Below, piece after piece: positions 48,901 to 58,182 of a stretch of 64,000 bases of DNA. Location: NCBI GenBank assembly GCA_023630585.1, contig CM042547.1, positions 1,362,450-1,426,449 on the forward strand, given 5' to 3'. This stretch comes from Cranoglanis bouderius. Taxonomy: Eukaryota; Chordata; Actinopteri; Siluriformes; Cranoglanididae. The position numbers and the translations under genes were made by a program. Every line of letters starts with the position of its first letter. The first letter of the stretch is position 1. The notes beneath the pieces are model-generated. The model saw only the letters and a program-made list of their open reading frames with translations. It was not told the origin of the DNA and searched no databases.

Positions 48901-50127
48901 CATCAAAATGCACAAATAACACACAACAGTTGAGACATTAGGAAACAACCAATGACAATACAGGGGCGGAGACAGGACAGAAACCAAAACAAAACACACG
49001 TGTCAAAGTAAACGTCAATGTCAGTGAAACCTGGAAGCGCGTGTTATCACGCTTCGGGCTGCTGAGCGTGCTGCTCGTGCTTCGGCGCTCAGCACGAGGG
49101 GAAATCTCTGACAGATATCCATGAGAGCAGAGTATTTTTGTGAATTTTTTTAAACAAAAGATCAAAAGGTTAAACAATAAAGACAATTTTTCACAGCCTT
49201 CTTTGCTCATATTTACCAAGGGTTCCAATATTAGTGGAGGGCACTGTACATATATAGATATATAGATAAATTAGTGTGTATATAGTTAGATATTACATTA
49301 CATTTAATAAAATATTGTATGTGAATAACTGCCTGAAATAATAGTTCTATGACATTTCAGTGAGTTTAGCTCACTTTGGACTGTGTGCAGTCAGACAACA
49401 TTTGACATTTATTGCAAGTCATGGCATTAAAATGGTTAAATGGTTAAAAATATGAGTTGCAAGCTGAGATGATGAAAAAATTGCTGTTCATACTGACCCC
49501 ATGTGGTGACCCTTTTTCATTACCTCAGTAATAAAAAGTGTATTTGATAATCATTTTGCAGTGCTTTTCTAATCTATGTGATCCTGATTGGTGGTTGTTG
49601 AACAAACCCATGCAACACTATCCCCCAGTGTTTTGGTCTTGAGGGATGTGCAGTATTTAATGGGTATCTGCCTTTGTTGTTATTGTAGACATTTCCCTCC
49701 AACGGTCTCATCTCCATCTTAAAGAAGAGAGCATGTCCAGAGGAATCCAGTCCTGTCAATCCCTCTCCACCCAGAAGCTCCTCCAAATTCAAAGTCCGCT
49801 TCAGTGAAACAGACGCCTTACTGGACAATGGTATGATTTTTTTTTTTGTGTAGAATTGTATGCTTGGTGTGATACATCCTAGTAGTATTAATATTTGTAT
49901 TATATTAATGCACAGATGAAGTGGGTGAAGACTCCTGTTTGTTCTTCCTTGTCCTATGCCTGGTAATGGTGGTCATCAGCATGGGCAGTACCATGCTCTA
50001 CTGCTTCCTGGGTGGGGCTTATTCAAATATTTGCGCAGATTTCTCACACAACATGGATTTTTACCTTGGATTTGTACGCCGAGTGGTGGACACTCTCACA
50101 CCCTGGTTCATTCCTGCATCATCATAG
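37772..50127 (+). CDS. cnst: Consortin-like protein, 8 coding exons
   Basis: Exons 37772-38006, 39926-40017, 41840-41870, 42155-42241, 42924-43041, 44159-44381, 49689-49830, 49916-50127 join in frame to 1140 nt, 379 residues. Consortin is a trans-Golgi protein that binds connexins and promotes their delivery to the plasma membrane; it is also listed as a PP1-binding protein. Evidence: a helical-repeat block matching human consortin (IAEAYFLEEDYY, FLHLEMLYHERLLSNL, then NSLNRICRTHQ), the ISILKKR motif, KVRF (RVxF-type PP1 site), and a C-terminal DEVGEDSCL plus one membrane segment (FFLVLCLVMVVISMGSTMLY) and DFSHNMDFYLGFV. Human consortin is about 725 residues; here the long acidic middle is reduced to one 74-residue exon (44159-44381). 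ATG 37772 follows the acceptor CTGCCAG. The intron 44382-49688 carries nested transposons. Confidence 0.9.
38175..38450 (+). mobile_element. Possible hAT-type (TTF zinc-finger) element fragment
   Basis: Begins GGGCGTAGAACCCGCGGGGG, then GTCCCCCGCACTTTTAAT, a common start of nonautonomous hAT elements. Near its end a 16-codon frame, ATG at 38397 (MSSKRQKTIHSLFTKS, then TAG), resembles the first residues of TTF-type/hAT transposase-like proteins. Everything after is missing. Confidence 0.45.
38444..38545 (+). mobile_element. Element end, GTGATGGGAATTCC type
   Basis: GTGATGGGAATTCCGGCTCT with several GGCTC repeats. An inverted relative ends at 55889 (CCGGAGTTCCCATCAC). The two are probably separate copies of one nonautonomous family, each missing its other end. 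Confidence 0.5.
39040..39410 (-). mobile_element. 3' end of a non-LTR retrotransposon (RTE/BovB-like)
   Basis: On the minus strand the segment reads RRFMDVVKEDMKVVSLREED then RARWRHMI, the C-terminal signature I recall for RTE-type fish LINE polyproteins, followed by a conserved non-coding tail (CGGATGCCCTTCCTGACACA, ATTTATCCGGGCTTGG on the plus strand). Heavily truncated. Confidence 0.6.
39926..40017 (+). CDS. cnst: cnst coding exon 2
   Basis: GPPGPSPAFLDTLSSLGEHT, then LLPHSLHQ, aligning with the SLFSLI...LPLCLHQ part of human consortin. Acceptor TTGTAG, donor GTGGGT, ends phase 0. Confidence 0.82.
40018..41839. other. cnst intron 2, nothing recognised
   Basis: AT-rich, with a short (TTA)n run near 40229-40246. 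No mobile element recognised. Confidence 0.5.
41840..41870 (+). CDS. cnst: cnst microexon 3 (31 nt)
   Basis: IAEAYFLEED plus one base, between TTATAG and GTATCC. It aligns exactly with IAESYFQEED of human consortin and is required for the frame. Confidence 0.88.
42155..42241 (+). CDS. cnst: cnst coding exon 4
   Basis: YWAFQFLHLEMLYHERLLSN then LASMQKDW, matching YEKAMKFIQLERLYHEQLL...W of human consortin, a TPR-like helical repeat. Acceptor TGGCAG, donor GTAAGT. Confidence 0.92.
42823..42899. repeat. (TG)n microsatellite just before a cnst splice acceptor
   Basis: About 37 TG units ending CGCGTG, 25 bp upstream of the acceptor of exon 5 (AG at 42922-42923). The open frames running through it are artefacts of the repeat. 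Confidence 0.95.
42924..43041 (+). CDS. cnst: cnst coding exon 5
   Basis: ESQWKAVSQANN then KHMNSLNRICRTHQ. Human consortin has ETKWKTV... and FERLTKICATHQ at the equivalent places. The donor at 43042 (GTCATG) is weak but gives the phase needed by exon 6; a GTCAAA at 43050 is an alternative. Confidence 0.8.
43195..43732. mobile_element. Nonautonomous TIR element, copy 2 of 3, in cnst intron 5
   Basis: Starts CAGTACTGTGCAAAAGTTTT after TA and ends with CTTTTGCAGAGTACT. About 540 bp, closely matching 16248-16770. Confidence 0.8.
44159..44381 (+). CDS. cnst: cnst coding exon 6, acidic linker
   Basis: Residues 188-262: very acidic (ENGDEEEDREEPLDAE) ending ELTEIVEVEE, which fits RIEIAEVV before SILKKR in human consortin. 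It stands in for several hundred acidic residues in the human protein. Donor GTAAGA. Confidence 0.82.
45245..45722. mobile_element. Nonautonomous TIR element, copy 3 of 3, right end cut
   Basis: Starts CAGTACTGTGGAAAAG; the interior follows the other two copies at lower similarity (for example AGACACCTTCAGGAGTAC, GTCTGAAAAAG). The right terminal repeat is missing where the Tc1 at 45725 begins. Confidence 0.7.
45892..45942. repeat. (AT)n microsatellite within Tc1 E copy 2
   Basis: About 25 AT units in the left terminal region of the transposon. Confidence 0.95.
47044..47709 (-). repeat. Downstream LTR of the retroelement, with inserted retroposon
   Basis: On the minus strand it runs TGTCGAAGATTTCCCC to TTAGGTAACA, with TATTTAATCC near 47330 as TATA candidate and AATAAAAGC near 47090 as poly(A) signal. 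The 148-bp insert at 47380-47527 is absent from the other LTR. Confidence 0.78.
47380..47527 (+). mobile_element. Retroposon tail inserted in the LTR
   Basis: CACTGGCTTGCTCATTGGGG, CTGTAAAGCTGCTTTGTGAC and CTATACAAATAAA, then ACTGAATTGAATTGAATTGA. Same tail as at 23090-23276. Comparison with the other LTR (GAGACATTAGGAAAC) shows the insertion point after GAGACAT. Confidence 0.75.
47902..48135 (-). repeat. 39-bp coding-type tandem repeat inside the LTR element
   Basis: Six units begin at 47902, 47941, 47980, 48019, 48058 and 48097. On the minus strand each encodes 13 residues of the type LLTPEADETAHQV, and the frame stays open because 39 is divisible by 3. Confidence 0.88.
48372..48506 (-). 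pseudogene. MetAP1-like N-terminal zinc finger segment inside the LTR element
   Basis: The 45-residue stretch includes EAKLQCPTC and FCSQECFKGSW, followed by a LHK; these agree with my memory of the N-terminal zinc finger of vertebrate methionine aminopeptidase 1, which binds near the ribosome exit. Six of the eight expected zinc ligands remain: the first Cys lies before the captured part and one His is Tyr (RTYKWLHK). The catalytic aminopeptidase domain is absent. It lies in the same orientation as the LTR element and in a different frame from the Gag-like part upstream; a five-G run (48512-48516) at the junction is a likely slip site. Symbol withheld because it is not the gene itself. Confidence 0.75.
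48507..48903 (-). pseudogene. Gag-like reading frame of the LTR element
   Basis: Minus-strand frame from an ATG near 48903 (MAPLDILSIFLSSCQLYFAS) through DPKPDEKQWLGFMMPQLFG, WVELLVAMGSWGCNNVTQFV and VLPFTTYYEQAKVAAS. The pattern (helical, WLGFMMPQLFG...FV.LLL..FGS) looks like a Gag capsid-type region of fish Ty3/Gypsy elements; this is inference from shape, not a confirmed match. It is open for about 130 residues and then enters the zinc-finger segment in another frame. Confidence 0.55.
48913..49113 (-). repeat. Upstream partial LTR of the retroelement
   Basis: Matches the first 200 bp or so of the downstream LTR. The rest of the LTR, primer-binding site and leader are missing, the Gag-like ATG following at once. 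Confidence 0.78.
49689..49830 (+). CDS. cnst: cnst coding exon 7, PP1-binding motif
   Basis: TFPSNGLISILKKR then KFKVRFSETDALLDN. Human consortin has TEGLVSILKKR and RRVRFQEIDDSLDQ here. KVRF fits the RVxF PP1-docking motif. Confidence 0.94.
49916..50127 (+). CDS. cnst: cnst last coding exon, membrane anchor
   Basis: DEVGEDSCLFFLVLCLVMVV continuing to a Tyr-Cys pair, then a luminal tail (DFSHNMDFYLGFVRRVVDTL) and TAG at 50125-50127. Matches the consortin C-terminal domain, including the spacing of its cysteines. Confidence 0.95.
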
Positions 50128-50520
50128 CCCTGTTGCACTGGTAACACACTCCTGTTTTTCCTTCATCTGATCTGTTTTCATCATCAAAAAGCAGAAACAA
50201 AGGATGCCTCTTGACCTGGTGAAAACAACTGGACAACTACATTCAAGTGTAAAAGCAGGCAAACTTAATGTCAGTTAGTGGATACTCATCTTCTACTATA
50301 CACAGATTGTGTAGAATTCACATTATATTAACTACTGCATCCGATTAACTAATAATTCTATGCACTCATGGCTTGTTTCACCAGATTTATTTTTAGTTCT
50401 TTTGTGTTTAGAAAGAAATTAAAATCAATCAATTCACTAATTAATTTCATTTCAATTAAATTCATCAAATCACCACATAATTTGCTTGCTTATAAATTTT
50501 AACCTTGTTTTATATTATAT

Positions 50521-50526
50521 AATAAA
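50521..50526 (+). terminator. Candidate cnst poly(A) signal AATAAA
   Basis: Canonical hexamer about 395 nt after the cnst stop. Confidence 0.5.
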
Positions 50527-51164
50527 GGCAATATTTTATGTTAACAATATTTTATTACTCACAGGTGCACACATCTGGAAATTTCACTGTGCTAATGTGC
50601 TAGTGTTAATGTGGCTGTACTTCTATTGATCCAAATGAATAGATCAGTTTGATGCACATGATGTGCAAAAAAAAAAAAAAAAAGGTTGATTGGTCAAAAC
50701 AGAGAACCTACTGCACTGGTCCAGATTAAATGCTCTGACTTTAACTGTTAAGAGAACCTGTTTAAAAATTTGTATATACAATAATTATGGCTTGACTCAT
50801 TTATGGCTGGACTTATGGTTGCGACAAACGCCGAAATGTGTCCTTGTGTTTTTTCATGTTCCAAACTCTATTGTTAGCTATATTCACTGTCCCATTTTTA
50901 AAAGTCCGTATGAAAAAGTTGCTTTTGTTAAGTGTGCCCTCATTCACACAGACATAGGAAAGTGAATTGTGTAATGTATATAACACTTTATACTCAATAC
51001 ATACAAATATGAATTTAAATACAAACAAACCTGAAATTATCAGCACCCACAAATTCCAAAAATGATATGTATAAAACAAACATACAATGATTCATATTCT
51101 CTTCCTCCATGGAAAAAAATCTACTTTTAGTATCACAGCTGTTGAAAACAATCCTCAAACTATA

Positions 51165-51845
51165 TATATATATCCAGTTATATGTGACCAGAAGTTTACA
51201 TATGAAAAGGAATCTTCAAAATGTTAATAATTTTAAAAAATAAAAAATAAGAGGGATCCTTAACATTGCATTTTGTTTTGTATTTAGTGCTGCCCTGAAT
51301 AATCTTTCACATAACAGTTGTTTACATATAGTCCACAAGACACAGTAATAACTGAATTTACACAAAGGAACAAGTTCAAAAGTTTACATACCTTTGATTA
51401 TTAATACTGCGTGTTGTTAGCTGGTTGATCAACGACATATTTTTATATTTTGTGATAGTTGTTCACGAGTCCCTTGTTTGTCCTGAGCAGTTAAACTGCA
51501 CATTATTTGCTTTTCCAGCATCTTCTGTATATTTGACCCCCTTTCCAACAGCGACTATATGATGTTGAGATCCATCTTCTCACACTGAGGACTGACTGAG
51601 GGACTCGTACACAACTATTACAGAAGGTGCAAACGTTCACTGATGCTCAACAAGGCAACACGATACAGGGGGGGTGTAAACTTTTGAACAGGATGATCGG
51701 GGTAAATTGTTGTTATTTGGTCTTCTGGGAAACATGTAAATATCTTATGTAGCTTCTGAAGGGCAATACTAAATGAAAAAAAAAGATCTTTAAACAAAAT
51801 AACAAATTACACCAATCATCCTGTTCAAATGTTTACGTCCCCCTG
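51165..51845. mobile_element. Nonautonomous Tc1-type element
   Basis: Left end CCAGTTATATGTGACCAGAA then GTTTACATA, right end TTTACGTCCCCCTGGCTG; internal blocks (CAAAAGTTTACATACC; TGTAAACTTTTGAACAGGAT) are inverted. No transposase. Limits approximate. Confidence 0.55.
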
Positions 51846-51849
51846 GCTG

Positions 51850-53755
51850 TATTGTATTGTATGTATTGTGTTGCCTTCTTTCTTTTTTTTAATTTTTTTT
51901 ATATCTATCTATATATAAACGTTTATAATCTGTATATAAAAGTGCAGTAACTCCTTGCTATTTACAGGTATATGATTAGAAGCCGATCAAGTCGAGGTTT
52001 ACATTAGTCTTCTTGCATAAATATACACACACTCGGGAGCATGAGTATACAAATATTTTTCAAAAATTATGTGATTTTTATGAATACCATTGTGGGAACT
52101 GTACAATTTACAAATACATCCGGTCATATCCAGTTTGAAAAATATGGCCCATTATATGCTAGTGGTTAAATTTACACTGACTGAAAAATTTGGTCTCAAC
52201 AAACAGTGAATCTGCTTACTCCTTTATGTTAGGTGTAGGGGCACTCTTCCAATTGAACTTTGATGTAGAAATTTTTTTTCTACTGGACACAAAGGAACAC
52301 CCCAAATTGGTAATTTGCCATTGGGTATGAGAGATTATCACTGTACATCATATTATACACACAGCAATTACTTGGAGTAACCGCCTCCATTTTCCAGAGC
52401 GATCACGTAGGGACACGGCTCTTGGGACAGGCAACACCTCACAGATGTGCAAATTACCCCATGCATCTGAGTACAAAAACTATATATTTTAATATCAAAC
52501 CATATAAAGGTGCATCACATACCATGGAAACACAAAGAAAATATCATGTAAATTTTAGGTTAATGATCATTTACTCTAGATCATTTGTATCATTTGTATA
52601 TTAACCCTTTCAACCCTTTCTCGCAGTACACCGACGTTCCATTTTGGCCGCAGAATGGAAATTGATTTATCGAACATTTTCAATCAGTATAAATAAATAA
52701 ATTATTTTATCTCCGCGAGTTTGTTATAAGATTAGTCAGGACACTGTTGGGTTTCTGTGTGTAGAGTATCGCGACTTAGCTGCTGGTGAGCAGGGTGATG
52801 GGAAATGGGAGGGGTGTGAGCCCCCTGCTGGGCAAACAATTCACACCTCCACACAATAACACAGATAAGATAAAAGATAAAACAGACAACTAAAGCTTTC
52901 TGATAGTAAAACAAAGTATACAACTTCCACAATAAAATTATAACATTTAAACCTAGCAGGCTAGGTAAAAGAAAAAAAAAAGAAATACTTATGAAGTCCT
53001 GAGTGTTTACTTTCATATGAGCCATTAAACACTACTGTGGAGTGTGACGTCATAAGTAAATTCAGTGCTGAACACGGGCACCCTAAAACAGTGGAAAATC
53101 CATTTTTTGGCCTCTGGTTAAAAGAATTACATTTATTAAAATAAATCAAGACTCAACTCAAAGTTCTCCACCTGTCACATGGAAAATGTGTGTCATCTTC
53201 ATGCATTAATCTTCAAGACCAAGAGACATAGAATGGTGTGTTGTACGCTACACAGTTCTCCCAAACCAGGTAGTTTGAAGTGTTTATGACAGAAAGTGTA
53301 CCATGTCTTTGGTTTGCTATAATGTACTGTACATCCTTTATTAAAGCTGATTTAAAAGGTTGGGCATTAATGAGATTCATTTTCTTTTGAGGTATGTTTA
53401 TCAACTGAAAGGATATTTTTGGCTCTCCTAATCAGCTGTCTGAATTAGACCTATGCTGGGTCTGACTTGTGGCCTGCAGGGTGTTTTGGCTGAACTTCAG
53501 CTTTCTGTGTTCATCATAGTGGTGATTGTGATCATGGTGGGACATGGAAGTCAGCCATCTTGGCTATGCATACAGAGTGAGGAAGAACTCTGGCCTACTA
53601 ATAACATTAAGGAGTCCTTTTGTCTTTTTTCCTCCACTGATGTTAAATCATATTATAAACTCTCTAAATTAACACTAAATATAAAGTATGACTACATGCA
53701 AAATACATATAGAACTAAAAAATCAAGTCTGTCCTGTCTGTGTTTTTGCAGTTTA
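51850..53755. other. Intergenic DNA, nothing recognised
   Basis: AT-rich, with a poly-T region near 51885-51900; no exon or element ends recognised. Confidence 0.45.
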
Positions 53756-53762
53756 ATATTAT

Positions 53763-53851
53763 GAGAGGGACCCAGTGAGAGGGACCCAGTGCCCTCAGGA
53801 GAGGGACCCAGTGAGAGGGACCCAGTGCCCTCAGGAGAGGGACCCAGTGCG
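53763..53851. repeat. 36-bp tandem repeat, about 2.5 copies
   Basis: GAGAGGGACCCAGTG units alternate with GCCCTCAG spacers; a higher-order 36-bp period is seen. Confidence 0.85.
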
Positions 53852-54765
53852 ATGGGAATTTGCCAAACTTCCTTCATTAGAGACTGTTTCATGAAAAAGA
53901 ATGTTGCCAATACATTTCTTTCACTTGTGGGTTTTTCATTCTGTACACAGTTTTGCTTATGCTAGTGAAAAAGTGCAGAATGAGAACTAATGAGAACAGA
54001 TGCAGCTGCAGCTCTAATAATGCTGCTTTTTCAATGCTATGAAGGCCGACATGAGAGTTATTCAGTGCTTGCATGCATGTGACGGACCTGTGGAGGAATA
54101 TTTCATACTATATTGAATGAATGAATAATTAAATAAATAAATAAGTAAATAAATAAGATGAAAAGCAAGCATAAAAATTTAAATGTTGTGCAAAATTGTT
54201 TATTTAATACAGTAAGAAATATTCCCCTGCAGGTCCCTCTCACACATTCCCATGTTGGCTTTCATAAAATTGTTGGCTTGAGGAAGAGAAAGAGAGTTAA
54301 ACAAGCTGGGAAATGGCACCACTGTGTGGATCTAGATAATACAGTACAATAGCCAGAGTGATACAGCAAGCTGGCTAACCATATCCTTCTGCACAGTGAC
54401 TAGCATCCTGTATTAAATGCGATCTACAAGGTAGACTCTTTGTTACACTCTGTGTTCATTGTAACATTAGCTGTAGTTATTACTGGTCAATAAAAGGACC
54501 ACTTTCAGACACTCTGGCATCATGTCAGCAAACTTAGCTGCATTTGTCTGCTCACATTTGTCTGTAGCAAAAGCAAAGCTGCCACCTCGTGACTGTGATC
54601 CTGCAGCTCTTGCATTGCCATTGGTCTTGTGAAGGATTTGAGGAAGTGGATTCAAAGACGTCCTTTAATGTTAGCAAATCTTATTATTCTTATAATCTCC
54701 CCTCTCAGAGAGAGTGCGTTCAGGTGCCCCGGTATGTGATGATAATTTCAATCTTTGACATATTG

Positions 54766-54829
54766 TCCAGTCAATCTGAGGCTATCATGGGCACAGGCTC
54801 ACAGAAACTGGACAGTTAAAGATTATAAA
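54766..54829 (+). mobile_element. Small Tc1 F fragment facing its inverse
   Basis: CTGAGGCTATCATGGGCACA and CTGGACAGTTAAAGA match the Tc1 F transposase-coding sequence in plus orientation; the next fragment holds the same stretch inverted. Confidence 0.65.
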
Positions 54830-54845
54830 TAAATAAAAAAAATCA

Positions 54846-55443
54846 CCTGGTCTTTTTTCAGTCTTCAGCTGTCCAGTTTGGGTGAGTCTCTGCCCATGAT
54901 AGCCTCAGACTCCTGCTCTTGGCTGACAGGAGTGGAACCTGATGTGGTCTTCTGCTGTTGTAGCCCATCCATGACAAGGTTTGATGTGTTGTGCGTTCTG
55001 AGACGCTTTTCTGCTCACCACAGTTGTAAAGAGTGATTATTTGAGTTACTATAGACTTCCTGTCAGCTCAGACCAGTCTGATCATTCTCCTCTGATCTCT
55101 CTCATCAACAAGATGTTTCAGCCTGCAGACCGTCTGCTCACAGGATGTTTTTCGCACCATTCTATGTAAATTCTAGAGACTGTTGTGTGTGAAAATCACA
55201 GGAGATCAGCAGTTGCTGAAATACTCCAACCAGCCCATCTGGTACCAACAATCAAGCCACGGTTAAAGTCACAGAGATCAGACTTTTTCCCCATTCTGAT
55301 GTTTGATGTGAACATTAACTGAAGCTCTTGATCTGTATCTGCATGATTTTTTGCATTGTGTTGCTGCCACATGATTGGCTGATTAGATAACTGCATAAAT
55401 GAGCAGGTGTACAGGTGTTCCTAATAAAGTGGACGGCGAGTGT
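54846..55443 (-). mobile_element. Tc1-like transposon F, N-terminal half
   Basis: The right end reads CACCTGTACACC... on the minus strand (plus GGTGTACAGGTGTTCCTAAT), a known Tc1 end type. The minus strand codes MGKKSDLCDFNRGLIVGTRW near 55285 and continues, frameshifted, to a KTGQLKTE-type stretch near 54850. Catalytic part missing. Confidence 0.75.
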
Positions 55444-55549
55444 AAATGATAATAGATTCTTTTCTATTCCGATAAAACTCGATTCTATTCTGTTTTTCTA
55501 TACAGTGTGACAGCCTCTCAACTTTATTTTGTTTGAGGCTATGTACTTA

Positions 55550-55551
<2 letters not shown>

Positions 55552-55641
<90 letters not shown>
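55552..55641. repeat. Compound (TG)n(AG)n microsatellite
   Basis: About 22 TG units followed by about 22 GA units. Confidence 0.95.
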
Positions 55642-55779
55642 CATGTGATTGCACTGCTGCACGGTGACACAATAAATAAAACAAATGAAAATTTTATTTT
55701 GTTTTAATAATTTTTTTTATAACAATCTCAATGCAAAATATGAGTTTTTTGTAGGATTTTACTAAGCAAAGTCCAACAG

Positions 55780-55889
55780 CTTTGGCTGGTTCTCATGAAA
55801 ACAGTGAGCCAGTGAGTCATTTGCGAGCCGAAAGAGTCAGAGTCGTTTGGTCTGACTCACTGAAAAGATCCGGAGTTCCCATCACTATG
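55780..55889 (-). mobile_element. Element end, inverse of 38444
   Basis: GAGCCGAAAGAGTC then GATCCGGAGTTCCCATCAC, inverse to GTGATGGGAATTCCGG at 38447. Confidence 0.5.
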
Positions 55890-56100
55890 CGGTTATGAGT
55901 CAGCCATCTTACGTGAGCGGCTCAATGCACCAATCACAACACAGCAGATTATCCTGTCACACGTCATGTGACCTTCCTCTGAAGTCACCTAAGCTTTTTT
56001 CTGCCCTGCATGTTCACGCTTCATAGGAAAGATGATGATGATGGTATAATTTGAGGCAATGTGTATAACATGCCTACATTACTGACTCGCTGAGAGGCTG

Positions 56101-56105
<5 letters not shown>

Positions 56106-56167
<62 letters not shown>

Positions 56168-56219
56168 CAGCGTGATCTGAGCCCCACCCTTATTCTCTCC
56201 ATCTCTCTCTCTCTCTCTT
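56106..56219. repeat. (GA)n with nearby (CT)n
   Basis: GA run 56106-56165 and CT run 56202-56219, separated by 36 bp; they could pair as a hairpin. Confidence 0.9.
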
Positions 56220-57023
56220 CCACCTCTCTGTTGCATTCAGGTCTTCCCGTCACATACGCCCACTTGTAACTTGATTTTGCCATACCGACACAGTGCTTAC
56301 CAGTCGCCTCCACTCATCCTTTTTTTCTTTCCTGTCTTCTCAGCTTCCCTTGCCCTTCCCTTGAGGGCTGTCTGGAGATTCCACACCCCAGAGCAGTGAG
56401 AAGCGTGTGGGCACTGCAGCGTGGGCTAGGCCTTTATCAGCTCAGCCTATCCACGTTTTCTTTCATGTAGAGGGAGAAGGGAGGAGGTGGTGGGATATCA
56501 GGAGAGTTATTGAGGACATGAAATTCAGCTTGCGAGACAGAAAGAGAATGAAAGTGAAGGATCCGGAAAGCTGACTGTGGGCAGGTGGTGTTGAACAGAA
56601 ATGGTCCCTTCATCTGTTTCTCCCTCATCAATTGCCATCATGCTTAATCACCACTGCAGTGGCGCAAACACAGCCAGCCGTGCCTCCTCTGTCATCCTGG
56701 TGCGGGGGAGAGTGGAAATCCTATTTAACCAGTGCAGGAGGGGCTACGGCTCAACACGCTCGTTTTTACAAGCTCAGATGGGGGAAATAACAGAGAAAAG
56801 AGGTGTCTCTCACTGCCTTGTGTATCTGTCTGGTTCAGGAACAAAACAAAGGCATGTATTATTCTCCTACACCACCTTACAATGCCAGCATGAGCAGATC
56901 TGTTTGCAGATTATAACGCAACAGATGTCAGCCTGTTTACAATGCAGACAGAGACGATGAATGAAGCACTACCAATAAGACACCATATGTTGAACAACAG
57001 ATCCATATATAATGCAACATACA

Positions 57024-57720
57024 CAGTCCCCTCTGAAAGTATTGGAACGGCAAGGCCAATTCTTTTGCTTTTGCTATACACTAAAAAAAATTGGGTTTGA
57101 GATCAAAAGATGAAGATGATGAGAAAATATGATGATAGATCAGAATTCCAGCTTTCATTTCCTGATATTAATATCTACATGTGTTAAACAACATGGCACC
57201 CTTTGTTTGAACCCACCCATTTTTCATGTGATCAAAAATATTGGAACACGTGACTTCTAGGTGTTCCTTGCTGTCCAGGTGTGTCCTCTTAGATTGATTG
57301 TTTGAACAATTAATAGCTCTGAATGTCTACTCTTGGTTTGAGCCCTGGGTTTTGCACGTGAAGACTGCATTTGTTGTTAAAAAGGATAAACCAACATGAA
57401 GATCAGAGAGCTGTATTTAGGAGAAAAGCAAGCCATTTTGAAACTGAGAAAAGAGGTACAAGCATTGGGCATAGCCAGTACAACAGTTTGGAATGTCCTA
57501 AAACAAAAAGAAAACACTCGTGTACTAACAACCACACAACAAACAGGTCGGACAAGGAAAACAACAGCAGTTGATGACAGAAACATTGTGAGATCTGTGA
57601 AGAAAAACCCGAAAACAGCAGTCAGCACCAATCTCCACAGGGGAGTGGTGAAGGTATCACAATTCACCATTCTAAGAAGACTTTGAGAGCAGAAATATAG
57701 AGGTCATACCACAACACACA
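57024..57720 (+). mobile_element. Tc1-like transposon, 5' fragment
   Basis: Starts CAGTCCCCTCTGAAAGTATT. From ATG 57396 it codes MKIRELYLGEKQAILKLRKE, a helix-turn-helix (GIASTTVWNVLK) and SVKKNPKTAV, ending at TGA near 57684. The catalytic domain is missing. Confidence 0.75.
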
Positions 57721-57807
57721 CAGACTGAATAGGTTTTAAAAAGCTGCATCATTGTTTATGCTATGTATATTTTTGTTTGTTAGGCTACTAGTTAAGATCT
57801 TAGTTAA

Positions 57808-58182
57808 GTTCACACCTGGTATTTACATCCGTCTCGAGTGATCCGCTCACAAGTGGACAGCCGAAACGTATACACCTGGCACTTTAAACGTCACCAATGA
57901 GCACTTGTGGTTGGATTTCTGCTGGAGGAACGGTGTTGCGCACATTTACTACTGCATTTGTTTTCAGGCAGAAATGTCCTACGAAATCTCATGTACCTGT
58001 ACGGGCTAGGGCAATGATGCTGTTGATTAGGTGGTCCTTCGTTTGCGTCCACACTATAAATGTTATGTGGTCAAGTGAAATGAAATGGTGGTTTGAGTGA
58101 CTGGATCACAGCGTGTCTCTGAGAAATATTGGATGTGCACTTATCAGATCACTCAGGACACGTGTTAATGGCAGGTGTGAAC
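57808..58182. mobile_element. MITE with GTTCACACCTGG ends
   Basis: GTTCACACCTGGTATTT at the left is inverted as ATGGCAGGTGTGAAC at the right, 375 bp apart; the interior is non-coding. Confidence 0.7.

Larger units (their letters stand above)
47044..49113 (-). mobile_element. Small LTR retroelement with captured MetAP1-like zinc finger
   Basis: Minus-strand element with ends TGTCAGAG... (49113) and ...GGTAACA (47044), flanked by GATAT on both sides (47039-47043, 49114-49118). The downstream LTR is 47044-47709 (interrupted by a retroposon); the upstream LTR is partial, 48913-49113, sharing with it the GACATTAGGAAACA...CAGTGAAACC and GCGCTCAGC.CGAGGGGAAATC blocks. A G-rich tract (complement of AGCCCCCCCAAAGG at 47711-47724) sits where a polypurine tract belongs. 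Between the LTRs, on the minus strand, lie a Gag-like frame, a zinc-finger segment and a 39-bp repeat array. No protease, reverse transcriptase or integrase is present, so it must have been moved in trans. Confidence 0.82.
45725..49246 (+). mobile_element. Tc1-like transposon E, copy 2, in cnst intron 6, split by an LTR element
   Basis: Ends CAGTGCCCTCCACTATATT and the inverse ending CACTG, as in 27220-28609. The transposase begins MGKTKEYSCDVWKKVVELHK at 46132 with frame breaks; KSPRITAGELQKLV near 46315; then a deletion removes the first catalytic aspartate block, and the frame 46361-46951 carries YGGGSLMFWG, QQDNDPKHTS, FPDLKPIENLWG and ends GGNTKY. The non-coding 3' part is interrupted by the LTR element at 47044-49113 and resumes at 49114. 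Confidence 0.9.
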
